Shown here: positions 1 through 6,194 of the stretch, piece after piece
How the letters are laid out: each line of letters starts with the position of its first letter
How positions within the stretch are numbered: the stretch's first letter is position 1
Source: Fibrobacteria bacterium GUT77
GTDB lineage: Bacteria; Fibrobacterota; Chitinivibrionia; Chitinivibrionales; Chitinispirillaceae
Length of the DNA: 7,419 nt
NCBI GenBank assembly: GCA_001462255.1
Contig: LIUJ01000182.1
Span: 1-7,419 of the forward strand
Direction: 5' to 3'
Position numbers and translations under genes: made by a program
Notes under the pieces: generated by a model
What the model was told of the DNA's origin: nothing
The model's database searches: none
The model's input: only the letters and a program-made list of their open reading frames with translations

Positions 1-23
1 TCCGTCAAATCCCAAGAACCCAC

Positions 24-54
24 AAGGCGGCTGAGCGAAGTCGAAGCCCGCCGC
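24..54. repeat. REP-like hairpin sharing the gagcgaagtcga core
   Basis: A GC-rich inverted repeat (ggcgg at 26-30, ccgcc at 48-52) encloses a loop containing gagcgaagtcga. The same 12-base core, with one change, forms the loops of the two hairpins near 3955-4110. It lies just beyond the stop codon of the minus-strand phosphorylase gene. It could act as a 3' stem-loop for that transcript, although no T-run follows it on the minus strand. Confidence 0.55.
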
Positions 55-72
55 TTCGCGTCGCAACGTCAA

Positions 73-2538
73 CTACATAATGGCGACTACTTCGTGGGGT
101 TTTCCGTCTGTAAATATTGGGACGATATTGCCCGCTATGGCCTTTCCGTCTACCGTCAACGCTCTTACGCCCTTACATGAATGGCTCTCGTTCTTCACGG
201 TGATGTTGAACGTTGAGCCGCGGAACTTTCTCGTTGCCGTGAAGCCGTCCCAACTTGACGGGATACACGGGTCGACAATCAATCCGTCATAATCCGGCCT
301 TATCCCCAAAATCCACTGGGAAACCGCCACAAAGTTCCACGCCGCCGTGCCGGTCAACCACGAATTTTTGGCCTCGCCGTGGCGCTTGGCGTCCTTACCG
401 GCTATCATTTGGGAGTAAACGTACGGCTCCATCCGGTGGAGATTGCTAATCTCCTCACGGTAGGCGGGCGCAATTTTTTTGTAGTGGCTAAACGCCTCGT
501 TCCCCTGACCCAAAACCGTTTCGGCTATGATTATCCACGGGTTGTTGTGGCAGAATATGCCGGCGTTCTCCTTATATCCGGGGGGATAGGAGCTGACCTC
601 GCCCAAGTTTACGTGGTACTTCGTGTACGGCGGGTTGAGCAGCACAAGACCGTGGTCGGTGTCCAAATACTTCCGCGCCGACTCCAACGCTTTGGCCGCG
701 TAACCCTCTTGCACCCCTACCTCGGCCATCACGCAGAAACCCTGCGACTCTATGAATATCTTGCCTTCCTCGCACTCCTTGCTCCCTACCTTTTGCCGCG
801 AGTCGTCGTAGGCCCGCACAAACCACTCACCGTCCCACCCCTTATCGAGGATCGTCTTTTTCATTGCCTCTATGTGCCCGGCCGCCTCCGCCGCCTCATC
901 CTTCCTGCCGAGATTCTCCAAAATCCGCACGTACTCCTTGCCTATACAAACGAACATACCCGCTATGAGCACGGACTCCGCCGTCTTGCCGTCTTTGCTC
1001 GTGCAGGTTTGGAAAGACTCGTCGGGCGTGGTGGAGAAACAGTTGAGGTTGAGGCAGTCGTTCCAGTCCGCCCTGCCGATAAGCGGCAGACCGTGCGGGC
1101 CCAAATTGTTTACCACGTGGTAGAACGATGCCGTCAGGTGAACAAGCAACGGTCTGGCCGCGATAGGATTGTTGTCAAACGGCGTGTTCTCCTCCAAAAT
1201 GTCCCAGTCGCCAGTCTCCTTTATGTAAGAGGCGACGGAGTAAATGAGCCAAAGCGGGTCGTCGTTGAAGTTGCCGCCTATCTCGTTGTTGCCTTTCTTC
1301 GTAAGCGGTTGGTACTGATGGTAGGCGCCGCCGTCCTCAAACTGCGTGGAGGCGATGTCGATAATCCGCTGGCGCGCCCTATCCGGCAACTGATGCACGA
1401 AACCGGCGATGTCTTGGTTAGAGTCGCGGAATCCCATCCCCCGCCCGATCCCCGACTCAAAGTAGGAGGCGCTGCGCGACATATTGTATGTTACAATGCA
1501 CTGGTACTGATTCCATATATTGACCATCCGGTCGAGCTTTTCGTCGCCGCTCTTTACCGTGTAGCGCGAGAGCAAATCGTCCCAAAACGCCCTAAGCTCC
1601 GCCATCGCCTTGTCGACCGCGTCCGACGTCGAAAAGCGCTTAATCATCTCTTGCGCCTTTTTCTTGTTGATAACGCCGGGGGACGCCCACTTGTCCTTGT
1701 CGTCCAACTCCACGTATCCCAGCACGAAGACCAATTCCGTAGACTCCCCCGCGCCAAGCGAGACGTCGAGGCTGTGGGAGGCGATAGGGCACCACCCGTC
1801 CGCCGCGGAGTTGTGTGACTTACCCTCTACAACGGCCTCCGGCCGCTCAAACCCGCTATAGCGCCCCGTGAAGGAGTCGCGGTCGCTGTCGAAGCCGGCG
1901 ACCGGCCTGTTTACGGTATAAAACGCGTAGTGGTTGCGCCTCTCGCGGTACTCTGTCTTGTGATAAACCGTCGACCCGTCAACCTCGACCTCGCCGGTGT
2001 TGAGGTTGCGTTGGTAGTTCGTGGAGTCGTCCTGAGCGTTCCACAAACAGAACTCCACCATGGAGAAGAGCGTAAACTTCTTGGCGCCCTTGGAGGTATT
2101 GGTCAGCTTGACCCTATGCACCTCACCGTTGAAATCCAACGGAACAAAGAAGAGCGTTTCGGCGGCTATGCCGTTGCGGGCGCCGCTTATGACCGTGTAC
2201 CCCATGCCGTGGCGGCACGAATAGCCCGTAACGTCGGCCTTGACCGGCTTCCATCCGGGCGACCATACGTCGCCGTTGTCGTTTATATAGAAGTAGCGCC
2301 CGTTGGTGTCGATGGGGACGCTGTTGTAGCGGTAACGCGTAATGCGGCGCAACCTCGCGTCCTTGTAGAAGCAATACCCGCCCGCCGTGTTGGAGATGAG
2401 GGAGAAGAAATCCTGGTTCCCAAGGTAGTTGATCCAAGGGTACGGCGTTTGCGGGTTTGTGATGACGTACTCCCGCGCGGAGTCGTCGAAGCGGCCGAAC
2501 GTTGAGGGTTTCGCGCTTTCCGGGCTCTTGTCAGTCAT
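73..2538 (-). CDS. Cellobiose phosphorylase (glycoside hydrolase family 94)
   Basis: Enzymes of this family cleave cellobiose with inorganic phosphate in the cytoplasm, giving alpha-glucose 1-phosphate and glucose and saving ATP in cellulose fermentation. The start chosen is the ATG at 2538, because AGGAG (2552-2548) sits 9 bases upstream. The reading frame stays open to 2703, but that extension is low-complexity and covers the intergenic region. The protein is 821 residues, the usual size for cellobiose phosphorylase. The N-terminal block (residues about 17-40, FDD..REYVIT.P.TPYPWINYLG) is a hallmark of this subgroup. It is followed by the family's N-terminal beta-sandwich, an (alpha/alpha)6 barrel and a short C-terminal beta region. 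ADWND at residues 490-494 holds the catalytic acid aspartate, most likely D494. GIFCHNNPW (H664) and LTGTAAW (T729-T731) match the phosphate-binding segments. There is no signal peptide. Cellodextrin or another beta-glucoside phosphorylase specificity is possible but less likely. The gene is divergent from the kinase at 2715. Confidence 0.93.
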   Translation of the reverse strand: MTDKSPESAKPSTFGRFDDSAREYVITNPQTPYPWINYLGNQDFFSLISNTAGGYCFYKDARLRRITRYRYNSVPIDTNGRYFYINDNGDVWSPGWKPVKADVTGYSCRHGMGYTVISGARNGIAAETLFFVPLDFNGEVHRVKLTNTSKGAKKFTLFSMVEFCLWNAQDDSTNYQRNLNTGEVEVDGSTVYHKTEYRERRNHYAFYTVNRPVAGFDSDRDSFTGRYSGFERPEAVVEGKSHNSAADGWCPIASHSLDVSLGAGESTELVFVLGYVELDDKDKWASPGVINKKKAQEMIKRFSTSDAVDKAMAELRAFWDDLLSRYTVKSGDEKLDRMVNIWNQYQCIVTYNMSRSASYFESGIGRGMGFRDSNQDIAGFVHQLPDRARQRIIDIASTQFEDGGAYHQYQPLTKKGNNEIGGNFNDDPLWLIYSVASYIKETGDWDILEENTPFDNNPIAARPLLVHLTASFYHVVNNLGPHGLPLIGRADWNDCLNLNCFSTTPDESFQTCTSKDGKTAESVLIAGMFVCIGKEYVRILENLGRKDEAAEAAGHIEAMKKTILDKGWDGEWFVRAYDDSRQKVGSKECEEGKIFIESQGFCVMAEVGVQEGYAAKALESARKYLDTDHGLVLLNPPYTKYHVNLGEVSSYPPGYKENAGIFCHNNPWIIIAETVLGQGNEAFSHYKKIAPAYREEISNLHRMEPYVYSQMIAGKDAKRHGEAKNSWLTGTAAWNFVAVSQWILGIRPDYDGLIVDPCIPSSWDGFTATRKFRGSTFNITVKNESHSCKGVRALTVDGKAIAGNIVPIFTDGKPHEVVAIM

Positions 2539-2547
2539 ATTTTTTTG

Positions 2548-2552
2548 CTCCT
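2548..2552 (-). promoter_or_regulatory. Ribosome binding site of the phosphorylase gene
   Basis: On the minus strand this reads AGGAG, 9 bases before the ATG at 2538. It decides the start in favour of the 821-residue protein rather than the 876-residue open frame. Confidence 0.75.
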
Positions 2553-2579
2553 GATTTTGGCTTTTATGGTTTACGTTCA

Positions 2580-2599
2580 GCGACGGGTCCTGCCGTCGC
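2580..2599 (-). promoter_or_regulatory. Perfect 7-bp inverted repeat in the phosphorylase leader
   Basis: gcgacgg (2580-2586) and ccgtcgc (2593-2599) form a perfect stem with a 6-base loop. It lies between an AT-rich patch that could be the -10 region of the phosphorylase promoter (tatattatat on the minus strand, around 2604-2614) and the ribosome binding site. It would therefore sit near the 5' end of the transcript. It may be an operator for a sugar-responsive repressor or a 5' mRNA stem-loop; the sequence alone does not decide. Confidence 0.5.
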
Positions 2600-2714
2600 G
2601 ACCATATAATATAAATAATGGCGGGGTATTGTGGGAATGATGACGGATAAAAATTAAAAAAAATTACCCCCGCCGCCCCAAAAAACGTATTTTTGTATTC
2701 CATAGAGGATGGCC

Positions 2715-3611
2715 ATGAACGCGCAAACAGCAGAGACCGTACAATCCGCCCAAAAACTTATCGGCGCCGACGTCGCCGGCGTCACGCTGTTGACCCTACA
2801 CGGATGCGGGCACACCGGGTTGGTCTTCACCGGATTCCAACGGTCGCTCAAGCGTAAAATCGCCGTCAAACTTGTACCTAAAGATAAGACCACCGCGCAA
2901 AGCTTCATGGACGAGGCGGAGGTAGTGGCCGTGCTGAACCACCCGAACATCGTCACCGTCTTCGATGTCGGGGAGTTTGGGGAGTACCTGTACATCACCA
3001 TGCGACTGGTAGAAGGAGACAGCCTGCAAACGCTGATAAAGCGCAAGTTGCGCCACCCGTTGCCGTCGCAACGCTACGTCGACCTCCCAACCGCCCTTAA
3101 AACCGTCGCCCAAACTCTCGACGCGCTGGCCTACGCCCATAAAGCCGGGGTGGTGCACCAAGACGTTAAGCCCGGCAACATCCTGATAGAGCGGGAGAGC
3201 GGGAGAGCGTACCTCGTGGACTTCGGAATAGCGCGAACGGAGCTGACGGAAGACGACGGCCTCTTTGTTCACGGCACGCCGCTCTATATGCCCCCCGAAC
3301 AAGCGCGCGGCGAGGTTACCGACGCGAGAGCGGACATCTTCGCGGCGGGGGCGACGCTATGGGAGTGCCTGGCGGGAACGCTACCCGTACCGCAACTACC
3401 GACCGTTAAGTTAGTAGGGATAAAGGCGAGAAGGCCGCGGGACTTCTTCGAGCGAACCCCGTCGGAGAGCAGCGATCGAATAGACAAAGAGCTGGAGGCG
3501 ATAATACAAAAGGCCACCGCGAGCCATAGGGACGACAGGTACGCCGACTGCTCGGAGTTTCTCGAAAAAATAAAAAAATACGCGAACAACAAGCTGGACT
3601 TAGCGCTGTAA
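2715..3611 (+). CDS. Soluble Hanks-type serine/threonine protein kinase (non-RD)
   Basis: The product is 298 residues and consists almost entirely of one kinase domain. Visible elements in order: a glycine-rich loop (GCGHTG, residues 30-35), the ATP-binding lysine K52 in IAVK, a helix-C glutamate near E69, the catalytic loop HQDVKPGNIL (H148, Q149, D150, N155), DFG at 169-171, and a PPE segment standing for the usual APE. All residues needed for phosphotransfer are present. The arginine before the catalytic aspartate is glutamine, making it a non-RD kinase that probably does not depend on activation-loop phosphorylation. No membrane helix or PASTA or other sensor domain follows the kinase, so it is expected in the cytoplasm. 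The ATG at 2715 is preferred over the one at 2709 because GAGG (2705-2708) is 6 bases upstream of the former and touches the latter. Substrates cannot be inferred. Confidence 0.9.
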   Translation: MNAQTAETVQSAQKLIGADVAGVTLLTLHGCGHTGLVFTGFQRSLKRKIAVKLVPKDKTTAQSFMDEAEVVAVLNHPNIVTVFDVGEFGEYLYITMRLVEGDSLQTLIKRKLRHPLPSQRYVDLPTALKTVAQTLDALAYAHKAGVVHQDVKPGNILIERESGRAYLVDFGIARTELTEDDGLFVHGTPLYMPPEQARGEVTDARADIFAAGATLWECLAGTLPVPQLPTVKLVGIKARRPRDFFERTPSESSDRIDKELEAIIQKATASHRDDRYADCSEFLEKIKKYANNKLDLAL

Positions 3612-3618
3612 TTGTTGA

Positions 3619-3942
3619 GCCGCCGCGCCGTACCCAATACTGTCAATCGATTACGACCTCCCCATATCCGGTACGTTGGAATACTCCGACGATTACAAAT
3701 ACATCTTCGACAATAGAAACGAAGACGGCTACGCCGCCGACGCGCTCGACGCATTGTGGGTGAAATTAGGAGCCGGCGCGGACTACAACCTAACCCAAAG
3801 CGCGTTCATCCGAGCCGAACTGTTATACGGCCTGAGAACCGCCAACACGTATGAAACAGACGGAATTGATAAATACGAAGCCGAGAATACGAGATTAGGT
3901 CACGGTTTGACGGTCAAGGTCGGAGCGGGTTTTAGGCTGTAG
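3619..3942 (+). pseudogene. 3' fragment of an outer-membrane beta-barrel protein gene
   Basis: An open frame runs from just after an in-frame stop (3616-3618) to the stop at 3940-3942, about 107 codons. No ATG or GTG with a ribosome binding site starts it. A TTG at 3676 is possible, but plausible coding sequence (SIDYDLPISGTL) already precedes it. The protein has alternating hydrophobic and polar strands and a C-terminal block ending LGHGLTVKVGAGFRL. I recognise this as the end of Treponema-type outer-membrane proteins, from memory rather than a search. There is no signal peptide, and a full barrel would need far more sequence, so the gene lost its 5' part, with the break within about 8 bases of the kinase stop codon. 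Confidence 0.6.
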
Positions 3943-3954
3943 GACGATGATCTG

Positions 3955-3990
3955 GCGTCAGGTCGGTTCGACTCCGCTCACCGACCTTTT
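3955..3990 (+). repeat. REP-like hairpin, left copy, terminator-like
   Basis: An 8-bp stem (3960-3967 with 3980-3987) encloses a 12-base loop and is followed by TTTT, so it could terminate transcription from the kinase or outer-membrane fragment. The 36-base unit is repeated in reverse orientation at 4075-4110. The two differ at only four positions, and all four are paired stem positions. Confidence 0.75.
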
Positions 3991-4074
3991 CGCGTGTGTG
4001 TCAGCGTAGTCTTCGTTAAATGACAGTGTTTTAAAAACATGATAGTACAATGAAAATGTAATTGATGACAAGGA
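3991..4074. other. Spacer between the inverted REP-like hairpins
   Basis: These 84 bases hold no open frame of note. They are AT-rich in the second half. I see no transposase or tRNA in it. Confidence 0.4.
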
Positions 4075-4110
4075 AAAAGGTCATTGAGCGGAGTCGAAAT
4101 GACCTGACGC
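4075..4110 (-). repeat. REP-like hairpin, right (inverted) copy
   Basis: This is the inverted partner of the element at 3955-3990, with 32 of 36 bases identical. The 8-bp stem (4078-4085 with 4098-4105) keeps full pairing although two base pairs differ from the left copy. The loop (4086-4097) is the exact reverse complement of the left loop. On the minus strand the stem is followed by T residues, as the left copy is on the plus strand. Confidence 0.75.
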
Positions 4111-4164
4111 ATGATTTACCGATAATTAATTTCAACATCATAATCAAAAATAAAGGAGAATACC

Positions 4165-4667
4165 ATGAAAAAACCGATTCCGTTCGTTGCGTCAAGAACA
4201 GTTAAATCGCGGAATTGATACTTCTGATTCGACAGATCGTGGCAAAGCATAAGCATCGTTATGTTAGCCCGCGAGTGCACAGGGAACTTTGTGCGGTTTA
4301 CGGAAAATCCGTAAGCCAAATTGATGCGTGAAAACGGCCTGAACGTTAAAAAAGGAGGAAATTCGTGAAAACAACCGATTCTAAGCATGAACTGCCGGTA
4401 TGTGACAATATACTCAACCGTCAGTTTAAGGCTGTTGAAAAAGGGCAAAAATGGGTCTCTGATATCACGTATTTACGCTCTTCGGACAGGTGGATATATT
4501 TGACCACCGTTATGGATCTGTTTGACCGCAAGATTATCGGATGGGCAATAAGCGACAACATGGAAACCTTCAATACGACTGTTCCCGCGCTTAAAATGGC
4601 GCTTAAAAATCGCTCTGCGTAGCAAGGATTGATATTCCATGGCGATAGGGGCGTCCAATATTGTAGT
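4165..4667 (+). pseudogene. Degenerate IS3-family transposase (orfB) remnant
   Basis: The DNA matches the integrase part of IS3-family OrfB through several frames. From about 4216 it reads ELILLIRQIVAKHKHRY, then PRVHREL and GKSVSQ. A small deletion moves the frame to LMRENGLNV (about 4321-4347), then the frame returns to give RRKFVKTTDS and HELPV. The next block, WVSDITYLR, carries the first catalytic aspartate; MDLFDRKIIGWAISDNM follows. An in-frame TAG (4620-4622) interrupts before GLIFHGDRGVQYCS, which carries the second aspartate. The catalytic glutamate region, all of orfA, the HTH part and both terminal inverted repeats are missing. A short start with a good ribosome binding site at 4165 (MKKPIPFVA) may be the surviving 5' end. 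A GTG at 4365, preceded by AGGAGG, could still allow translation of a piece. The element cannot be active. Confidence 0.85.
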
Positions 4668-4907
4668 GAAACAAAAGCCGGCGCCCAACAAATATTCAAG
4701 GCGTTAGGTTTGGACATGACCTCTGCGGTGAACCTATTCCTGCGCGAAACCGTAAACATGAAACACCTCCCTTTCACCACCCCTACGATGACCGCCGAAC
4801 CGTCGAACCGGACGACAACCAAACTTGCGTTCGGGCGCGGTTGCATGAAAGGAAAAATTTGGATGGCTGACGACTTCGACGCGCCGCTCGACGAATTTAA
4901 CCGCTAA
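4668..4907 (+). pseudogene. Truncated RelB/DinJ-like antitoxin with Phd/VapB-like tail, in frame with IS3 remnant
   Basis: Directly after the transposase motif ending YCS, the same frame continues as ETKAGAQQIFKALGLDM, then TSAVNLFLRETV and LPF. This is the ribbon-helix-helix core of RelB/DinJ antitoxins lacking its first strand and start codon. The last 20 or so residues (GCMKGKIWMADDFDAPLDEF) instead resemble the C-terminal toxin-binding tail of Phd/YefM-type VapB antitoxins. It may be a chimera made by deletion, or a family that normally combines both parts; I cannot tell without a search. No independent start codon with a ribosome binding site is visible, so any product would be a transposase-antitoxin fusion starting at the TTG at 4629 or not made at all. 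A toxin fragment follows immediately. Confidence 0.65.
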
Positions 4908-5082
4908 CCGATTCACCATCTTAAATATTACCGAGCCATACCTTATAAAACTCGGCGCTCTTCCTTTGTTACACCGCGATCCCTTTGATAGACTTCTTGT
5001 TGCAACAGCTATTGTAGATGATATAACTATTCTAACTGCAGACGAGAATATTCACAAATATGACGTTAAGTGGATGTGGTGA
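4908..5082 (+). pseudogene. C-terminal half of a VapC-type PIN-domain toxin
   Basis: In the frame one base ahead of the antitoxin frame, the DNA encodes FTILNITEPYLIKLGALP, then LLHRDPFDRLLVATAIV and LTADENIHKYDVKWMW, ending at TGA 5080-5082. The HRDPFDRLL.A.A block and the TADE..H.YDVKW end are the C-terminal signature of PIN RNases of the VapC (Sll0205-like) type. These cut tRNA or rRNA in toxin-antitoxin systems. The N-terminal half, including the first catalytic aspartate normally in an LLDT segment, is absent and there is no start codon. Homology begins a few bases after the antitoxin stop, so a deletion probably removed the end of the antitoxin and the first half of the toxin. Confidence 0.8.
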
Positions 5083-5260
5083 TACATCCCTTTTTTAGGG
5101 CGACCGACCCTGCCGACGAGGAATTCTCGCAATGATAACTTGCTTACCTCGGCGAAGACAAAACGCTCCACCGCAAATACCCCCGCACCGCGTTTGGTGG
5201 GTGAGGCTCGGTAGAACACGTTACCTAAGACAAGACAACGCAAGACCCGTGAATAGCGGA
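5083..5260. other. Intergenic region with repeat copy A
   Basis: Apart from the repeat at 5158-5212 I see no gene here. A small imperfect inverted repeat (cgag, gaatt, ctcg) lies near 5117-5130. The strand change between the toxin remnants (plus) and the island (minus) falls here. Confidence 0.4.
5158..5212 (-). repeat. Island repeat, copy A (hairpin element)
   Basis: This copy shares a caaaacgct lead, a ccgcaaata block, a stem with cacc and ggtg arms, and a gaggctcgg end with copies B (6110-6194) and C (7113-7197). It lies about 50 bases past the stop of the small cysteine protein gene, on its 3' side. Similarity to B and C ends near 5212. Confidence 0.7.
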
Positions 5261-5500
5261 CTACGCAACGGCTTCCTTTGCGCACATTCTCTCCACCTCC
5301 TTCGGAGTGAACAAATACCCCCCATCGCCGGGATAAGGCTTGTCGTGGCTTATTTCTACCGTCAGCAACTCCCGTGGTATTCGTTTTGGAAATGCGATAC
5401 ACTTTGCAAACCCTAAATAATGTGCACAACTATTACAAGATACATCGCGTGGTTTTGGATCATCCCACCAACGCGGGTCTAAAAATTGCTTTTCGCCCAT
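5261..5500 (-). CDS. Small conserved cysteine-containing protein, partner of the ADP-ribosyltransferase
   Basis: The protein is 79 residues with no signal peptide or membrane segment. It carries C22-x2-C25-x-H27 and C33 in NSCAHYLGFAKCIAFP, then IPRELL, H50 and a KPYPGDGG segment (residues 52-59). The pattern of cysteines, FP..IP and PGD looks like a widespread uncharacterised family I have seen described only as hypothetical. The spaced cysteines suggest metal binding, but no function is established here. The ATG at 5500 has GGAGG 7 bases upstream. That site lies inside the last codons of the ADP-ribosyltransferase gene, and only 2 bases separate the two genes, so they are almost certainly cotranscribed and perhaps translationally coupled. 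By context it could be an antitoxin, immunity protein or cofactor for the transferase. Confidence 0.8.
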   Translation of the reverse strand: MGEKQFLDPRWWDDPKPRDVSCNSCAHYLGFAKCIAFPKRIPRELLTVEISHDKPYPGDGGYLFTPKEVERMCAKEAVA

Positions 5501-5502
5501 AA

Positions 5503-5973
5503 TTAAACCTCCGTCATATAAATTGTGTGACCAATCACTTTCTCAACTAAAAACAAGGTATCACGCTTGAAAAGTATTTCAGCTTCAGCAAAGTTAAACT
5601 CCCTGATGTCTTTTCCCGTTTCACTTTTTATAACATATTGTATCAAAAGTCGATCATCATAAACACCGGTACTTGATGACGTATATGCCTGAAATTGCTT
5701 CACATAACCGACAACATATTCACGAATATAGGCATCGGCATCTAATACATCTATTGACCTATAAACCATCCCATCGTAGTTCGGTAACTTTTCAAGGGCA
5801 CTATCTAAAAGCGCTATAAAAGTCTTATCCTCCACGCTTAATTGGAGATTATTTCGCAACTTTTCATTTATTTTATAACTATCCGATGAAATATAACGCG
5901 TAATACTTCCCGTTTCATCTATAGTCAACCCTAACCGCTCGCCCACCAAATACGGACTCTCCGCACCACCCAT
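5503..5973 (-). CDS. R-S-E class mono-ADP-ribosyltransferase (ADP-ribosyltransferase exoenzyme family)
   Basis: Enzymes of this fold transfer ADP-ribose from NAD+ to a protein side chain, often arginine. Counting from the ATG at 5973 (156 residues), the sequence shows ITRYISSDSYKIN (24-36) and LR (39-40), the NAD-binding arginine in VYRS (R72), an S-T-S type strand (YTSSST, S99-S101), and the E-x-E pair in FAEAEILF (E130, E132). All three catalytic elements are therefore intact. The start is uncertain: the frame is open to a TTG at 6069 with an ATG at 6057. Only the ATG at 5973 has a strong ribosome binding site (GGGAGG at 5988-5983, 9 bases upstream). In either case there is no secretion signal, so it probably acts in the producing cell or is delivered by another route. 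Base composition is much more AT-rich than in the phosphorylase and kinase genes. Many relatives are domains of phage head proteins or toxins. Confidence 0.82.
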   Translation of the reverse strand: MGGAESPYLVGERLGLTIDETGSITRYISSDSYKINEKLRNNLQLSVEDKTFIALLDSALEKLPNYDGMVYRSIDVLDADAYIREYVVGYVKQFQAYTSSSTGVYDDRLLIQYVIKSETGKDIREFNFAEAEILFKRDTLFLVEKVIGHTIYMTEV

Positions 5974-5982
5974 AAAACACTG

Positions 5983-5988
5983 CCTCCC
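5983..5988 (-). promoter_or_regulatory. Ribosome binding site favouring the 5973 start of the ADP-ribosyltransferase
   Basis: On the minus strand this reads GGGAGG, 9 bases before ATG 5973. The upstream candidates (TTG 6069, ATG 6057) lack a comparable site, though GGAAG directly touches the ATG at 6057. Confidence 0.6.
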
Positions 5989-6109
5989 AAAATCCTTAAA
6001 TAAATCAATACCGTTTAGCCCACCAATACCAACCCATCCTTTCAATAAATATAACATCTTCCAAAGCAAAAATCAAGGCTTTCGATAAAAAAATGACCAC
6101 ACAACCCCA

Positions 6110-6194
6110 CCGCAAATAACCCCGCCCCCCGTTAGGGGGGCGAAACTCGGTGAGCGTTTAGCGGAATCAAGAGATCCGATATCAACGTAGTTAA
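6110..6194 (-). repeat. Island repeat, copy B, overlapping the fic 3' end
   Basis: This 85-base stretch aligns without gaps to copy C (7113-7197), with 72 identical positions by my count; the 28 bases nearest the fic-coding side are identical. It contains the strongest hairpin of the family (cgcccccc, gtta, ggggggcg around 6124-6143). The repeat supplies the last codons and the stop of the fic gene and lies between fic and the ADP-ribosyltransferase gene. Confidence 0.8.

Larger units (their letters stand above)
2539..2714. promoter_or_regulatory. Divergent intergenic region between phosphorylase and kinase genes
   Basis: This 176-base region carries the signals for both divergent genes. It contains AT-rich runs (2600-2620 and 2648-2665) and the inverted repeat at 2580-2599. 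On the plus side the kinase has GAGG at 2705-2708. I could not find a convincing -35/-10 pair for either direction, so no exact promoter is called. Confidence 0.5.

Noticed and set aside
379..1818. 479-codon open frame on the plus strand opposite the phosphorylase gene
   Set aside because: It is antisense to a strongly conserved GH94 coding region. Its composition is rich in Arg, Val, Leu and His with no recognisable domain, as expected for a shadow of GC-biased codons.
1930..2505. 191-codon plus-strand open frame
   Set aside because: It lies opposite the N-terminal domain of the phosphorylase and has no start signal or recognisable motif.
2539..2703. N-terminal extension of the phosphorylase to 876 residues
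   Set aside because: The extension has no ribosome binding site, covers the leader hairpin and AT-rich promoter region, and lies before the conserved start of the family.
2796..3302. 168-codon minus-strand open frame
   Set aside because: It is antisense to the kinase catalytic domain, whose motifs are unmistakable on the plus strand.
4348..4367. A6 run followed by AGGAGG inside the transposase remnant, considered as a programmed frameshift site
   Set aside because: IS3 frameshifting occurs between orfA and orfB, not here. The phase of the run does not give a good slippery heptamer, and an upstream deletion already explains the change of frame. The AGGAGG is simply the DNA encoding Arg-Arg-Lys.
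4116..4448. 110-codon minus-strand open frame
   Set aside because: It is antisense to recognisable IS3 transposase sequence and has no supported start.
5088..5100. ccct-aggg hairpin after the VapC remnant as a terminator
   Set aside because: The stem is only 4 bp and the T-run lies in the loop rather than after the stem.
5132..5429. Open frames on both strands (94 and 125 codons)
   Set aside because: They run across the repeat and the small cysteine gene, and neither shows a ribosome binding site or motif.
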